The notes: generated by a model not told the origin, from the letters alone. Shown: positions 9,333 to 18,329, counted from the first letter of the stretch. The stretch: 64,000 bases of DNA from Pseudomonas sp. MYb118 (GCF_040947875.1 NZ_JBFRXN010000002.1:3332934-3396933); one strand, 5' to 3'. A program made the numbers and translations.

Positions 9333-9620
9333 ATGAATACGCAAAAACCGGAAATCGTCATCACTTATTGCACGCAATGCCAGTGGCTGTTGCGTGCTGC
9401 CTGGCTGGCCCAGGAACTGCTCAGTACCTTCGCCGACGATCTGGGCAAGGTGTCGCTGGTGCCCGGCACCGGTGGCGTGTTTCACATCGCCTGCAACGAC
9501 GTGCAGATCTGGGAGCGCAAGGTGGACGGCGGTTTCCCGGAAGCCAAGGTACTCAAGCAGCGGGTCCGTGATCAGATTGATCCGGACCGCGACCTCGGGC
9601 ACAACGACCGCACTCAGTGA
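9333..9620 (+). CDS. SelT/SelW/SelH family thioredoxin-like protein
   Basis: 95 residues. The N-terminal strand leads into CTQC (about residues 13-16), the CxxC redox motif that replaces the Cys-x-x-Sec of eukaryotic SelW/SelT/SelH. The family has a thioredoxin-like fold (Rdx) and is thought to act in thiol redox chemistry; the bacterial substrate is unknown. The typical GTGGVFHI core and WERKVDGGFPE segment are present. The last 7 bp overlap the convergent EamA gene. Confidence 0.9.
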   Translation: MNTQKPEIVITYCTQCQWLLRAAWLAQELLSTFADDLGKVSLVPGTGGVFHIACNDVQIWERKVDGGFPEAKVLKQRVRDQIDPDRDLGHNDRTQ

Positions 9621-10507
9621 GAGGTGGCCTCGGCGGCCACCGCAGGCTTGCTCGAGCCACCTGACAAGCGGGCGGACACCACGATCGCGACGATAATCAA
9701 GGCACCGCCCAATAACATGCGCAACGTCGGGTTTTCATCAAACAGCCACCAGGCCACGGTGATGCCATACACCGGCTCCATGGCGAACACCACGGCGGCG
9801 GTCCGGGCCTTGATCACCGCGAGGCTGGCCACGAACAGGCTGTGGGCGAGGCCGGTGCAGAACACCCCGAGCAAGGCAATCCACAGCCAGTCCAGGGGGC
9901 GCACCTCGGTCAATTGCGGCGCCGCGACCGGCAGCAGGCACAACGCGACCACCACGTTCTGGCATAGTGCCGCCTGAACCGGCGGGATCTTGCCGGAACT
10001 GGCGCGGTTGGTCAGCGACAGCAGCGAAAACAGCAGGCCGGACGCCACCGACCACAGCAGACCGATGGTGGCGCCACTGGCGAGGTCGAAGTCCGGGGTC
10101 ACCAACACCAGCCCGATACTCACCAACACCACCAGGATGATTTCATTGGCGCGAATGCGTTCGCGGAAAATCAGCCCTTCGAGTATCACGGTGAACGCCG
10201 GGAAACTGGCAAAACCCAGGGTGGCAATGGCGACACCACCGATTTTCACCGAGATGAAAAAGCTCACCCAATGGCCGGCCAACAGCAAGCCACCGAGCAG
10301 CAGGCGCCGCCAGTCGCCGGCGTTCAGGGTCTGCCAGCGAGTCTGGCGGGCGATGCGGGCGAACAGGCCGAGTGCGAGCACCGCAAAGGCGGCGCGGCCA
10401 AAGACAATGATGGCCGGGGAGGCGGCGGCGAGTTTGCCGAACACGCCGGTCAGGCCAAACATCAGGGCACCGATATGCAGGGCACCAAGGGCGGTACGGG
10501 GAGTCAT
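9614..10507 (-). CDS. EamA/DMT family transporter
   Basis: 297 residues with about ten hydrophobic helices arranged as two EamA repeats, the architecture of drug/metabolite exporters in the inner membrane. The second repeat carries the family's EPVYG-type segment (AMEPVYGI). The substrate cannot be told from sequence. AAGGA precedes the ATG. It lies 90 bp downstream of, and in the same direction as, an AraC-type regulator, so the regulator may control it. Confidence 0.9.
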   Translation of the reverse strand: MTPRTALGALHIGALMFGLTGVFGKLAAASPAIIVFGRAAFAVLALGLFARIARQTRWQTLNAGDWRRLLLGGLLLAGHWVSFFISVKIGGVAIATLGFASFPAFTVILEGLIFRERIRANEIILVVLVSIGLVLVTPDFDLASGATIGLLWSVASGLLFSLLSLTNRASSGKIPPVQAALCQNVVVALCLLPVAAPQLTEVRPLDWLWIALLGVFCTGLAHSLFVASLAVIKARTAAVVFAMEPVYGITVAWWLFDENPTLRMLLGGALIIVAIVVSARLSGGSSKPAVAAEATSH

Positions 10508-10597
10508 TGCAATCCTTGATCAACGCTGGAGTCAGGCTGACGGGCATCGTCAGTGGCTCCATTAAAACCCATCGTCCCCGTTCGGTCTGTCGGCGAA

Positions 10598-11362
10598 CTA
10601 GCGAGTTTTGTCGCCAGCCTCGCGTCGCAGTTTGCCCGGTGGCGTGCCAAATTCACGCAGCACCGCCGCGGAGAATGCGCTTTGCGAACTGTAGCCCGCC
10701 CGTACGGCGATTTCGCCGATGGGCAGCGCCGATGTGCGTAACAGGCGCACGGCCATGTGCAGGCGTCGGCTGCGGATGTAGTCCATGGGCGTCTGCCCGC
10801 ATTCGGCGATGAACCGCGCATGCAGCCGGGCCGTGGACAGGCCGCTGAGGCGTGCAAGGTCGGCCACTTGCAGCGGATAGGCCGCGTTTTGATCAATGTG
10901 CGCGTTGAACTCGGCATAGGGCAGGCGCCGCCCGCCAATCACCTCGGGTTCGCTCCTGTTCAGACTGGCCAGCAACAGGACCGCGCCCTGTTGCGCTATC
11001 ACCGGATCACTGACCGGGCTGTTCGCCAGCCAGTTGACCAACTGGTGCTGCCCGGCATCCAGGGGCAGGGGGCCGGCGTGGTCCAGCAGGCGACGGCTGG
11101 CATCGGCGTGTTCGCCAAGGTTTTGCGTCACCCACTTATCGCTCGGCACATCCAGCACCAGGCAGCGGCTGCCGTTGGGGCTGCCACAGGCATGATGAAA
11201 ACCGGACGGAACCACCACGAAACGCTGCTCGACCACTTGGCTGCCATGGCCGTCGACTTCGAAATCCAGTGCGCCCGACAGCCCGAACACCAGTTGCGCG
11301 TGATCGTGGCTATGGACGATCTGGTCGTGGGTGTATTGGCGCAATGTGAGGATGGGTCTCAT
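10598..11362 (-). CDS. AraC family transcriptional regulator (cupin sensor)
   Basis: 254 residues. The N-terminal cupin part contains HSHDHAQLVFGLSG, a typical ligand or metal-pocket strand. The C-terminal ~100 residues hold two helix-turn-helix motifs (LARLSGLSTARLHARF and IAVRAGYSSQSAFSAAV) followed by F-GTPPGKLR. ATG 11362 (MRPILTL) has GGAG about 7 nt upstream; the longer frame to 11443 lacks support. It precedes the EamA exporter gene on the same strand, a common pairing in which the regulator controls the transporter. Ligand unknown. Confidence 0.9.
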   Translation of the reverse strand: MRPILTLRQYTHDQIVHSHDHAQLVFGLSGALDFEVDGHGSQVVEQRFVVVPSGFHHACGSPNGSRCLVLDVPSDKWVTQNLGEHADASRRLLDHAGPLPLDAGQHQLVNWLANSPVSDPVIAQQGAVLLLASLNRSEPEVIGGRRLPYAEFNAHIDQNAAYPLQVADLARLSGLSTARLHARFIAECGQTPMDYIRSRRLHMAVRLLRTSALPIGEIAVRAGYSSQSAFSAAVLREFGTPPGKLRREAGDKTR

Positions 11363-11497
11363 CGCAGGTCTCCGAAACAAGGTCGACAGTCTACACCGAC
11401 GCCGGTCGGGTGCGCTGTCACACGACTGACTTGCGCTTGTCATGGTCGATTAACCGGATCGGCGCAAGCTTGCAAAAACAATCGCAGAGGGTTGCCC

Positions 11498-12313
11498 ATG
11501 ACCAGCGCCGAGCTCGCCAAACCCAGTCGCAAGCAACGTGTGCGAACCTTGTGGATTTCCGATGTGCACCTGGGCACCCGGGATTGCCAGGCCGAACACC
11601 TGTCGCAGTTTCTCAAGAGTTACCACGCCGACCGGATCTACCTGGTCGGAGACATCATCGACGGCTGGAAGCTGCGCGGCGGCATGTACTGGCCCCAGGC
11701 GCACACCAACGTGATCCGTCGCCTGTTGACCATGAGCAAGCGTGGTACCGAGGTGATCTACGTCACTGGCAACCACGACGAATTCCTGCGCCGCTATTCG
11801 AAACTGATCCTGGGCAACATCCAGCTGGTCGACGAAGCGGTGCACGTGACCGCCGACGGTCGCCACCTGCTGGTGATCCACGGCGACCAGTTCGACGTGA
11901 TCACCCGTTATCACCGCTGGCTGGCCTTCCTCGGCGACTCGGCCTACGAATTCACCCTGACCCTCAACCGCTGGCTTAATCACTGGCGGGCCCGCTATGG
12001 GTACGGTTACTGGTCGCTGTCGGCGTACCTCAAGCACAAGGTGAAAACCGCGGTCAATTTCATCAGCGACTTCGAAGAAGCCATCGCCCACGAATGCGTC
12101 AAGCGCGAACTGCACGGGGTGGTCTGCGGGCACATCCACCACGCCGAGATCCGCAAGGTCGGCGAGGTGGACTACCTCAACTGTGGCGACTGGGTGGAAT
12201 CCTGCACGGCACTGATCGAGCACTGGGACGGCTCGATCGAGCTGTACCGGCTGGCCGATGCCCAGGCGCGGGAAGCGGAATTGAAAGCCCTGAAAATCCC
12301 CGAGCCTGCCTGA
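11498..12313 (+). CDS. LpxH-like UDP-2,3-diacylglucosamine diphosphatase / metallophosphoesterase
   Basis: 271 residues of a calcineurin-like phosphoesterase. All metal-binding blocks are present: SDVHLG (about residue 24), GDIIDGW (about 51), GNHDE (about 86), HGD near 130 and GHIHHAE (about 211). The combination resembles LpxH-like enzymes that hydrolyse UDP-2,3-diacylglucosamine in lipid A synthesis. Pseudomonads usually carry a canonical LpxH next to ppiB plus a second homologue of uncertain function, and this looks like the second type. The frame extends upstream to 10757 antisense to the AraC gene; ATG 11498 with GAGGG upstream is the real start. Confidence 0.8.
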   Translation: MTSAELAKPSRKQRVRTLWISDVHLGTRDCQAEHLSQFLKSYHADRIYLVGDIIDGWKLRGGMYWPQAHTNVIRRLLTMSKRGTEVIYVTGNHDEFLRRYSKLILGNIQLVDEAVHVTADGRHLLVIHGDQFDVITRYHRWLAFLGDSAYEFTLTLNRWLNHWRARYGYGYWSLSAYLKHKVKTAVNFISDFEEAIAHECVKRELHGVVCGHIHHAEIRKVGEVDYLNCGDWVESCTALIEHWDGSIELYRLADAQAREAELKALKIPEPA

Positions 12314-12322
12314 CCTGCCTTT

Positions 12323-12346
12323 TGTGGGAGCGGGCTTGCTCGCGAT
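12323..12346 (+). repeat. Single REP element
   Basis: TGTGGGAGCGGGCTTGCTCGC plus GAT, without an inverted partner, lies in the 50-bp gap between two convergent genes. It is a solo REP or the remnant of a REPIN. Confidence 0.85.
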
Positions 12347-12363
12347 GGGGTCACCACGGTCTA

Positions 12364-12954
12364 TCAGGCCGGCGCATGCTCCGCCATCGCCGCCTTGTAG
12401 ATCGACTGTTTGGGCTGCGCGAACAGCCGCTCCATCATCGGCTCGAAGAAGCTCAGCGGCAGGGTGTCGTACGCCGGGTCGAACGCCGCCGCATCATATT
12501 TGGCACAGAACTCGATGGTCGCCTGGTACTGCGGGTGGTCGCTGAATTGCTCGCGCAGATGCCGGTCCATGCCCAGGTGATGGAAGAAATAATAGCCCTG
12601 GAAAATCCCGTGTTTCTCCACCATCCACAGATTGTCGGCGCTGACGAACGGCTTGAGAATCGCCGCCGCGATATCCGGGTGGTTGTAGGAGCCCAGGGTG
12701 TCGCCGATGTCGTGCAGCAGCGCGCAGACCACGTATTCTTCATCACGGCCGTCGCGCCAGGCGCGGCTGGCGGTTTGCAGGGAGTGGGTCAGGCGATCCA
12801 CCGGGAAGCCGCCAAAGTCACCCTCCAGCAACTTCAGGTGCGCCAGGATCCTTGCCGGCAACTGTCGGGCGTAGGCGCTGAAGTCTGCGGCGATGATCGC
12901 CCAGTCTTCCTGGGTGCCGTCCTGCATGTGGGTGAAACGGGCATTGGCATTCAT
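12364..12954 (-). CDS. HD domain protein
   Basis: 196 residues. HSLQTASRA supplies the first metal-ligand His and LLHDIGD (about residue 84) the HD pair, followed by His residues near VEKHGIFQGYYFFHH, as in HD-superfamily hydrolases and HD-type mixed-valent di-iron oxygenases. Substrate unknown: a phosphohydrolase or an oxygenase of the PhnZ/MIOX-like branch are both possible. AGAGGA precedes the ATG at 12954. It ends tail-to-tail with the LpxH-like gene and lies 37 bp downstream of the DUF962 gene on the same strand, suggesting co-transcription. Confidence 0.85.
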   Translation of the reverse strand: MNANARFTHMQDGTQEDWAIIAADFSAYARQLPARILAHLKLLEGDFGGFPVDRLTHSLQTASRAWRDGRDEEYVVCALLHDIGDTLGSYNHPDIAAAILKPFVSADNLWMVEKHGIFQGYYFFHHLGMDRHLREQFSDHPQYQATIEFCAKYDAAAFDPAYDTLPLSFFEPMMERLFAQPKQSIYKAAMAEHAPA

Positions 12955-12991
12955 CAGCGATCCTCTTGTTCTGCAGGGCAGGGATTTCCGG

Positions 12992-13303
12992 TTAGAACGG
13001 CACGCGGCCCAGGATCATGTCCCGGTACATCACAAAGTCGCCTAGCAGGCTGTAGAACGGATGCTGGAAGGTGGCCGGGCGGTTCTTCTCGAAGAAAAAA
13101 TGCCCGACCCAGGCAAAGCTGTAGCCGGCCAGCGGCAGGGCCAGCAGCCACGCCCAGGCGCCATGGCCGATGGTCAGGACCACGATCAACAGCACCAGCG
13201 TCGTGCCAACAAAGTGCAACCGACGACAGGTACTGTTGCTGTGCTCGCTCAGGTAATACGGGTAAAACTCGGCAAAGCTGTTGAAATGTTTGACGTTTTC
13301 CAC
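12992..13303 (-). CDS. DUF962 / Mpo1-like membrane protein
   Basis: 103 residues. Conserved DUF962 features are visible: Y-P-Y-Y-L-x-E-H near the N-terminus, RRLHFVGT, WVGHFFFEKNRPATF and GDFVMYRD. Two hydrophobic helices place it in the membrane. The yeast relative Mpo1 is an iron-dependent dioxygenase acting on long-chain 2-hydroxy fatty acids, and the His residues here fit such a metal site; bacterial function is not established. The GTG at 13303 (MENVKHF) is chosen from the family's usual N-terminus. The HD gene follows in the same direction. Confidence 0.8.
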   Translation of the reverse strand: MENVKHFNSFAEFYPYYLSEHSNSTCRRLHFVGTTLVLLIVVLTIGHGAWAWLLALPLAGYSFAWVGHFFFEKNRPATFQHPFYSLLGDFVMYRDMILGRVPF

Positions 13304-13463
13304 GACTGCGATCTCTGTGGTTATTGTTATGACTGCAAGTTGTTCTGCGGGGAGCTTATTTGAGTCTAGAGTGATCAATGGCATCAGCCAGTGACAATAG
13401 GCGCCACTTTAGTATCCTTCGGTAATTGGCCGTAGCATGCGGCTCATCATGTAAGTACACGCC

Positions 13464-14525
13464 ATGAGCGAAAGAACGACTTCTGCAAGCTGGGCGATGG
13501 GGATTGTCAAAGCACTGGAAATGGACGGCCTGGATTGCAAGGTTCTGTTCAAACAGCTGGGGCTCGACTATGCGTTGCTCGAAGATCCGGACGCGCGCTT
13601 CCCGCAGGACTCCATGACACGCCTGTGGCAGCGCGCCGTCGAGCTGTCGGGCAACCCGGCGATCGGCCTGAACATGGGCAAGGTGGTGCGACCGGCCTCC
13701 TTCCACGTGGCCGGTTATGCCTTGATGTCCAGCCAGACCCTGGCCGAAGGCTTCAAGCGGCTGGTGCGCTATCAGCGCATCATCGCCGAAAGCGCCGACC
13801 TGAGTTTCCGTCTGCTGGACGAGGGTTACGCGCTGATCCTGACCGTCCACGGTGACCATCTGCCACCGACCCGACAGAGCGCCGAAGCATCGCTGGCCTG
13901 TGCACTGGCGCTGTGCGGCTGGCTGAGCGGGCGAACCCTGCACCCGCGCAAGGTGCTGGTGCAGGGCGCGGAACCTGCCGATCTTGCGCCCTACCGGCAG
14001 GCGTTCCACGCGCCGCTGGAGTTCAACGCACCCTATGACGCGCTGATTTTCGAACGGGCCGACATGGAGGCGCCGTTGCCAACCGCCAACGAAGCCATGG
14101 CGCTGTTGCACGACCGGTTTGCCGGGGAGTATCTGGCGCGGTTCTCCGAAAGCCGCGTGACCCACAAGGCCCGTCAGGTGCTCTGCCGCCTGCTGCCCCA
14201 GGGTGAACCCAAGCGCGATACCGTGGCGCAGACGCTGCACCTGTCGCAGCGAACCTTGCAGCGACGGCTCCAGGAAGAGGGCACCAGCTTCCAGACCCTG
14301 CTCGATGACACCCGCCGCGAACTGGCCGAGCAATACCTCGCGCAGCCGACCATGACCCTGCTGGAAATTGCCTACCTGCTGGGCTTTGCCGACCCGAGCA
14401 ACTTCTTTCGAGCGTTCCGCCGCTGGTTCGACACCACGCCCGGCGAGTACCGGGTGCGGCTGGCGGAAGCGCCGAACCGGGTCAGTGACGCCAGAACGCC
14501 GGAATACACAGCACGAACACCGTAA
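13464..14525 (+). CDS. AraC family regulator with arabinose-binding-type N-domain
   Basis: 353 residues. The N-terminal ~200 residues (GNPAIGLNMG, ...ADLSFRLLDEG...) match the Arabinose_bd-type sensor found in OruR/ArgR-like and virulence AraC regulators. The C-terminus has the double helix-turn-helix (VAQTLHLSQRTLQRRLQEEG and IAYLLGFADPSNFFRAFRRW) and ends soon after TTPGEYR. Target and ligand are unknown. Its last 44 bp overlap the end of trkH on the other strand. Confidence 0.9.
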   Translation: MSERTTSASWAMGIVKALEMDGLDCKVLFKQLGLDYALLEDPDARFPQDSMTRLWQRAVELSGNPAIGLNMGKVVRPASFHVAGYALMSSQTLAEGFKRLVRYQRIIAESADLSFRLLDEGYALILTVHGDHLPPTRQSAEASLACALALCGWLSGRTLHPRKVLVQGAEPADLAPYRQAFHAPLEFNAPYDALIFERADMEAPLPTANEAMALLHDRFAGEYLARFSESRVTHKARQVLCRLLPQGEPKRDTVAQTLHLSQRTLQRRLQEEGTSFQTLLDDTRRELAEQYLAQPTMTLLEIAYLLGFADPSNFFRAFRRWFDTTPGEYRVRLAEAPNRVSDARTPEYTARTP

Positions 14526-15936
14526 TGATCTCCAGGCGGCCAAGCAGCATGCCGAACGAGAGAATCCACTTGGCCGCATCCGGCAGGCTGGCGAAGTTGC
14601 CGGCCGGGCCGATGGTTTCGCCCAGCCCCGGACCGACGCCGGACACGGTACTGGCCGCGCCCGTCAGGGCGGTCATCCAGTCGACGCCGAGCAGCGACAG
14701 CAGCAGGGCGATCACGCAGATGGTGATGGCGAAGAAAAACGAAAAGGTCAGGATCGAACGCACGATCTCTTCGTCGAGACGGTGGCCGTTGTACTTCTGC
14801 TTGATCACCGCACGCGGGTGAATCAGCTGGTTAAGGTTGGCCTTGAGCAGGATGTAGGCGACCTGGAAGCGGAAAATCTTGATCCCGCCCGCCGTCGAGC
14901 CTGAGCAGCCGCCGACGAAACCCAGGTAGAAGAACAGCATCAGCGAGAAATTGCCCCAGAGGCTGTAGTCCCCGAGCGCGAAACCGGTGGTGGTCACCAC
15001 CGAGGTCACGTTCAGCGCCACGTGGCGCAAAGCGTCCAGCCAGTGTAGTTGCGTCGTCCACCAGTACCAGGTGCCGAGCACCAGCCAGGTCACCAGCAAC
15101 ATGCCGAGCAAGCCCTGCACCTGTTGATCCTTGATCAGTGCCTTGCGGTTGCCGCGCAGGGTGGCCACGTACAGGGTGAACGGCAGGCTGCCCAGGATCA
15201 TGATGACGATCGCCACCCAGTGCACCGCCGGTTGTGTCCACTTGGCCAGGGACAGGTCGGAGGTGGAGAAGCCGCCGGTGGAAATCGCCGACATCGCATG
15301 GTTGATCGCGTCGAACGGGCTCATGCCGGCCCACCAGAAAGCCAGGCTGCCGAGAATGGTGATACCGACGTACGCCGCCACGATCAGCCGCGCCACCATG
15401 TGCGAACGGGGCATGACTTTTTCCGAGCGGTCCGACGACTCGGTCTGGAACAGGCGCATGCCACCGATACGCAGCAGCGGCAGAATCGCCACTGCCATGC
15501 CGATGAAGCCGATACCGCCGATCCAGTGCAGCAGCGAGCGCCACATCAGGATGCCCGGCGACATGCTGTCCAGGTGATTGAGCACTGTGGAACCGGTGGC
15601 TGTGATCCCGGACATGCTTTCGAAGAACGAGTCGGTGTAGCTGATGTGCTGGGTCAACAGGAACGGCAGCGCGGCGAAGATACACACCACCAGCCAGCTG
15701 CTGACCGTCAGCAGGTACATGTCCCGCGGACGCAGGTGCACGTGTTCGGGACGCCCGGGAATCACCAGTGCCAGGCCCGCCAGGAAGGTGATCATGCTCG
15801 ACCAGAGGAACGATGGCATGTCGCTGGTGCGATCGAAGATGATCAGCGTGGCCATGGGCACGACCATGGCGACCGCCAGCGTGATCAGGAAGAGGCCGAT
15901 GATGAAACCAATGGTTCGTAAAGTCGGCAACGCCAT
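14482..15936 (-). CDS. trkH: Trk-type potassium uptake protein TrkH
   Basis: 484 residues, the usual TrkH length. An integral inner-membrane protein with four pore loops, each with a selectivity-filter Gly: SGITATGST, SAISTGGFST, SVVTTTGFA and STVSGVGPG. It imports K+ together with the cytosolic NAD-binding protein TrkA, which is encoded elsewhere. ATG 15936 (MALPTL) fits the family N-terminus; the longer frame to 16305 is antisense to the nitroreductase gene and is rejected. The order trkH, nitroreductase, Cpx-like locus resembles the P. aeruginosa PA3204-PA3210 region. Confidence 0.95.
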   Translation of the reverse strand: MALPTLRTIGFIIGLFLITLAVAMVVPMATLIIFDRTSDMPSFLWSSMITFLAGLALVIPGRPEHVHLRPRDMYLLTVSSWLVVCIFAALPFLLTQHISYTDSFFESMSGITATGSTVLNHLDSMSPGILMWRSLLHWIGGIGFIGMAVAILPLLRIGGMRLFQTESSDRSEKVMPRSHMVARLIVAAYVGITILGSLAFWWAGMSPFDAINHAMSAISTGGFSTSDLSLAKWTQPAVHWVAIVIMILGSLPFTLYVATLRGNRKALIKDQQVQGLLGMLLVTWLVLGTWYWWTTQLHWLDALRHVALNVTSVVTTTGFALGDYSLWGNFSLMLFFYLGFVGGCSGSTAGGIKIFRFQVAYILLKANLNQLIHPRAVIKQKYNGHRLDEEIVRSILTFSFFFAITICVIALLLSLLGVDWMTALTGAASTVSGVGPGLGETIGPAGNFASLPDAAKWILSFGMLLGRLEIITVFVLCIPAFWRH

Positions 15937-16057
15937 GAAGTCCGCTCGGGCTGAAAGGGGGAAGGGCGCCATTCTACCCATGGGGCAGGGCATGTAAACC
16001 GGCACTGCCGGACGCTTACCGCTAGAATAGCCGGACAATTTTTTCAGGAGGTGGCCG

Positions 16058-16621
16058 ATGCAGGCTCTCGACGCTTTGCTCAACCGTGTTTCCGTTCCAC
16101 GTTTGCTTGACCCGGCACCGACCGCCGAGCAGCGTGAAGTGCTGTTCAACGCGGCGATGCGCGCGCCGGACCACGGCCACTTGCAGCCCTGGCGCTTCCT
16201 CACCGTCGAAGGCGCGGCACGCGAGCAGATGGGCGAGTTGCTGGCCGAAGCGGCGAAGTTGCAGGACAGCGATGTGTCGGAAGCGGCGGTGGACAAGGCG
16301 CGCAACGGGCCATTGCGCGCGCCGCTGGTGGTCGTGGTGATCGCGTGCTTGCAGGATCACGTCAAGTATCCGAAGTCCGAGCAACTGCTGGCCGCCGGCT
16401 GCGCGGCCCATGGCATTCTGCTGGCGGCGTACGCGCAAGGTATCGGCGCAGTGTGGCGCACCGGTGACCTGGCGTACTCGCCGCACGTGGCCAAGGGCCT
16501 GGGGCTGGCCGAAGGCGAACAGGTGATTGCCTTCCTCTACCTCGGTACCCCGCAGAAAGAGCCGCGCGTGGCAGAGAAGGAAGACCTGACGAAGTTTGTC
16601 AGTGCGTGGTCGGGTAACTGA
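16058..16621 (+). CDS. Nitroreductase family protein (YdjA-like)
   Basis: 187 residues, the compact size of the YdjA subgroup. FMN-binding features: RRSVPRLLD-type start (NRVSVPRLLDPAP), AAMRAPDHGHLQPWRF with the conserved Pro-Trp-Arg-Phe, and GIGAVWRTG near residue 130. These dimeric FMN enzymes reduce nitro compounds or quinones with NAD(P)H; the natural substrate is unknown. A perfect AGGAGGT lies before the ATG. Confidence 0.93.
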   Translation: MQALDALLNRVSVPRLLDPAPTAEQREVLFNAAMRAPDHGHLQPWRFLTVEGAAREQMGELLAEAAKLQDSDVSEAAVDKARNGPLRAPLVVVVIACLQDHVKYPKSEQLLAAGCAAHGILLAAYAQGIGAVWRTGDLAYSPHVAKGLGLAEGEQVIAFLYLGTPQKEPRVAEKEDLTKFVSAWSGN

Positions 16622-16638
16622 CTGCCACCGCAATAAAT

Positions 16639-16683
16639 CCTGTAGGAGTAGATCCTGTGGGAGTACCCCCTGTGGGAGCGAGC
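16639..16683 (+). repeat. 15-bp tandem triplication leading into a REPIN
   Basis: Three successive 15-bp units begin CCTGTAGGAG, CCTGTGGGAG and CCTGTGGGAG (16639, 16654, 16669). The last unit is the outer end of the REP at 16671, so the tail of the REP has been copied twice upstream. Confidence 0.8.
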
Positions 16684-16760
16684 CTGCTCGCGATAGCGGT
16701 CTTTCAGTTGCAAATGCACTAGCTGACACATCGCTATCGCGAGCAGGCTCGCTCCCACAG
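16671..16760. repeat. REPIN 2
   Basis: Inverted REP pair around a ~35-bp spacer, between the nitroreductase stop and the convergent end of the sensor kinase gene. Confidence 0.95.
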
Positions 16761-16780
16761 GGGAAATCGCTGCGGTCGTG

Positions 16781-18121
16781 TTACGGCTGCGCCACCACCC
16801 CCGGCACCAACGGCAATTCCAGCGTCGCGACAAACCCGCCCTGCGGATGATTGGCCAGCACCAGGCTGCCGCCGTGCCGTTCCGCCGCGCGGCGGGCGAT
16901 GGCCAGCCCCAGGCCGTGTCCTGCTGCCGTTTGCCCAGGCGCCCGGTAGAACGGTTCGCCCAGTTGATGCAAATGCTCGTCTTCCACCCCCGGCCCATGG
17001 TCGCGCACGCTGACGACGATGCGCTCCGCCTGGCGCTGCGCCTGGATTTCAATCGCCTGTCCCACCGGGTTGAAGCGCTGGGCATTGCGCAGCAGGTTGT
17101 CCACGGCGCGCTCGATCATGGTCGGCCAGCCCCTGAGATTGAGGTGGTCTTCGGCGTCCAGTTGCACGGTCTGTTCCGGCGAGCCCAGTTGTGCGTCCTT
17201 TTGCAGGGTATGGAGCAGGGCGTTGAGGTCCACCTCTTCAGCACTGGCGTTGTCGGCGTCGACCCGTGCCAGCACGAGGATTTCGCTGATCAGCGCTTCG
17301 AGTCGGTCACATTCGCGGGTCAGGCGCGGCCAGAGTTTTTCCCGTTCCTCGGGGTTCGAGCGTTCAGCCAGGGCCAGCGCAATGCGCAAGCGCGCCAGCG
17401 GTGAGCGCAGTTCATGGGACACGTCGCGCAGGAGCTGACGCTGGCTGCCGATCAGGCTTTGCAGGCGTGCGCCCATGCGGTTGAAATCGTTGGCCAGCAC
17501 GCCGAACTCATCGCGTCGGTTGGCCAGTTTCACCAGGCTGTTCTGCTGGTAAGCGGTCTGCCCCAAGTCATGCACGGCACCGCGCAGGCGGCTCAGCGGG
17601 CGGGTGATGGACAGGGTCACCAGCAGGCTGAACAGGGTCAGCACCACCAGGGCGATGCCCAATGCGCTGAGGGGCCAGAGCAGGCTTTCCCGGTGCCACG
17701 CGTCCAGTTCCGGGTGGGGAATGCGGTAGATCAGCAGGTAGGTGTCACCGGTCTTGGCGCTGGTGTATTCGTCGGTCACGCGGCGCCACGGCAGGCGCCG
17801 GTCATCGTTGTTCTGGCGGGCTTCGAAGGCGGCGGCACGGCGCGGGAAGGTGCCGCGCACCACCGGATCACCGCTTTCGTTGAACACCTGGACGTCGATG
17901 TGGTACTGGCGTTTACGCTGTTCGAGGATGTCCTGAGCAGCCTCTTCGCCCTGGGCTTCGTAGGTTTGCGTCCATTCCTCGGCCAGGGTATTGAGGCCTG
18001 GATGGCGACTGAGGATCCAGGCGTCCTGGTTGAGCATGTGCCCGAGCAGAATGGACAGCCCGGCAACCAGGGCGATGGCCAGCCAGAAGCTGGCGAGGAT
18101 ACGCCAGAACAATGAACGCAC
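16781..18121 (-). CDS. cpxA: Sensor histidine kinase, CpxA-like
   Basis: 446 residues. Membrane helices at about 8-28 and 148-170 enclose a periplasmic sensor of ~120 residues. HAMP follows (ITRPLSRLRGAV), then the dimerisation domain with phospho-acceptor His236 (RDVSHELRSPLARLR) and the ATPase domain with N box (DNLLRNAQRF), DHGPGV and GHGLGLAI boxes. It should phosphorylate the response regulator encoded at 18938-19615. A terminator and a REPIN separate this gene from the cpxP-like gene, so its expression probably depends on read-through or a separate promoter. The assignment to CpxA rests on locus context as well as architecture. Confidence 0.85.
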   Translation of the reverse strand: MRSLFWRILASFWLAIALVAGLSILLGHMLNQDAWILSRHPGLNTLAEEWTQTYEAQGEEAAQDILEQRKRQYHIDVQVFNESGDPVVRGTFPRRAAAFEARQNNDDRRLPWRRVTDEYTSAKTGDTYLLIYRIPHPELDAWHRESLLWPLSALGIALVVLTLFSLLVTLSITRPLSRLRGAVHDLGQTAYQQNSLVKLANRRDEFGVLANDFNRMGARLQSLIGSQRQLLRDVSHELRSPLARLRIALALAERSNPEEREKLWPRLTRECDRLEALISEILVLARVDADNASAEEVDLNALLHTLQKDAQLGSPEQTVQLDAEDHLNLRGWPTMIERAVDNLLRNAQRFNPVGQAIEIQAQRQAERIVVSVRDHGPGVEDEHLHQLGEPFYRAPGQTAAGHGLGLAIARRAAERHGGSLVLANHPQGGFVATLELPLVPGVVAQP

Positions 18122-18170
18122 AGAAAATCTCCAGGCAGACGATGATGAATGTGGCCCCCCTATTCACTTT

Positions 18171-18258
18171 GGGAGCGAGCCTGCTCGCGATAGCGGTGTG
18201 TCAGCTTGCAGAGGCTTAAGCTGACACACCGCTATCGCGAGCAGGCTCGCTCCCACAG
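18171..18258. repeat. REPIN 3
   Basis: Inverted REP pair with a hyphenated spacer (GTGTGTCAGC / GCTGACACAC) that extends the stem. It lies between the kinase gene and the cpxP-like terminator; one end has lost the leading GT. Confidence 0.95.
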
Positions 18259-18282
18259 TTTCAGGCGTTAGCCAAGAAAGCA

Positions 18283-18316
18283 AAAAAAACAAACCCGGCG
18301 GTATCAGCCGCCGGGT
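18283..18316 (-). terminator. Intrinsic terminator after the cpxP-like gene
   Basis: On the minus strand, ACCCGGCGG / CCGCCGGGT forms a 9-bp GC-rich stem with a 6-nt loop followed by TTGTTTTTTTTG. It lies 13 bp after the cpxP-like stop and before the kinase gene. Confidence 0.9.
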
Positions 18317-18329
18317 CCGGATTAACGCA

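Noticed and set aside
10757..11497. N-terminal extension of the LpxH-like protein
   Set aside because: It is antisense to the AraC regulator; the metallophosphoesterase domain begins just after the ATG at 11498.
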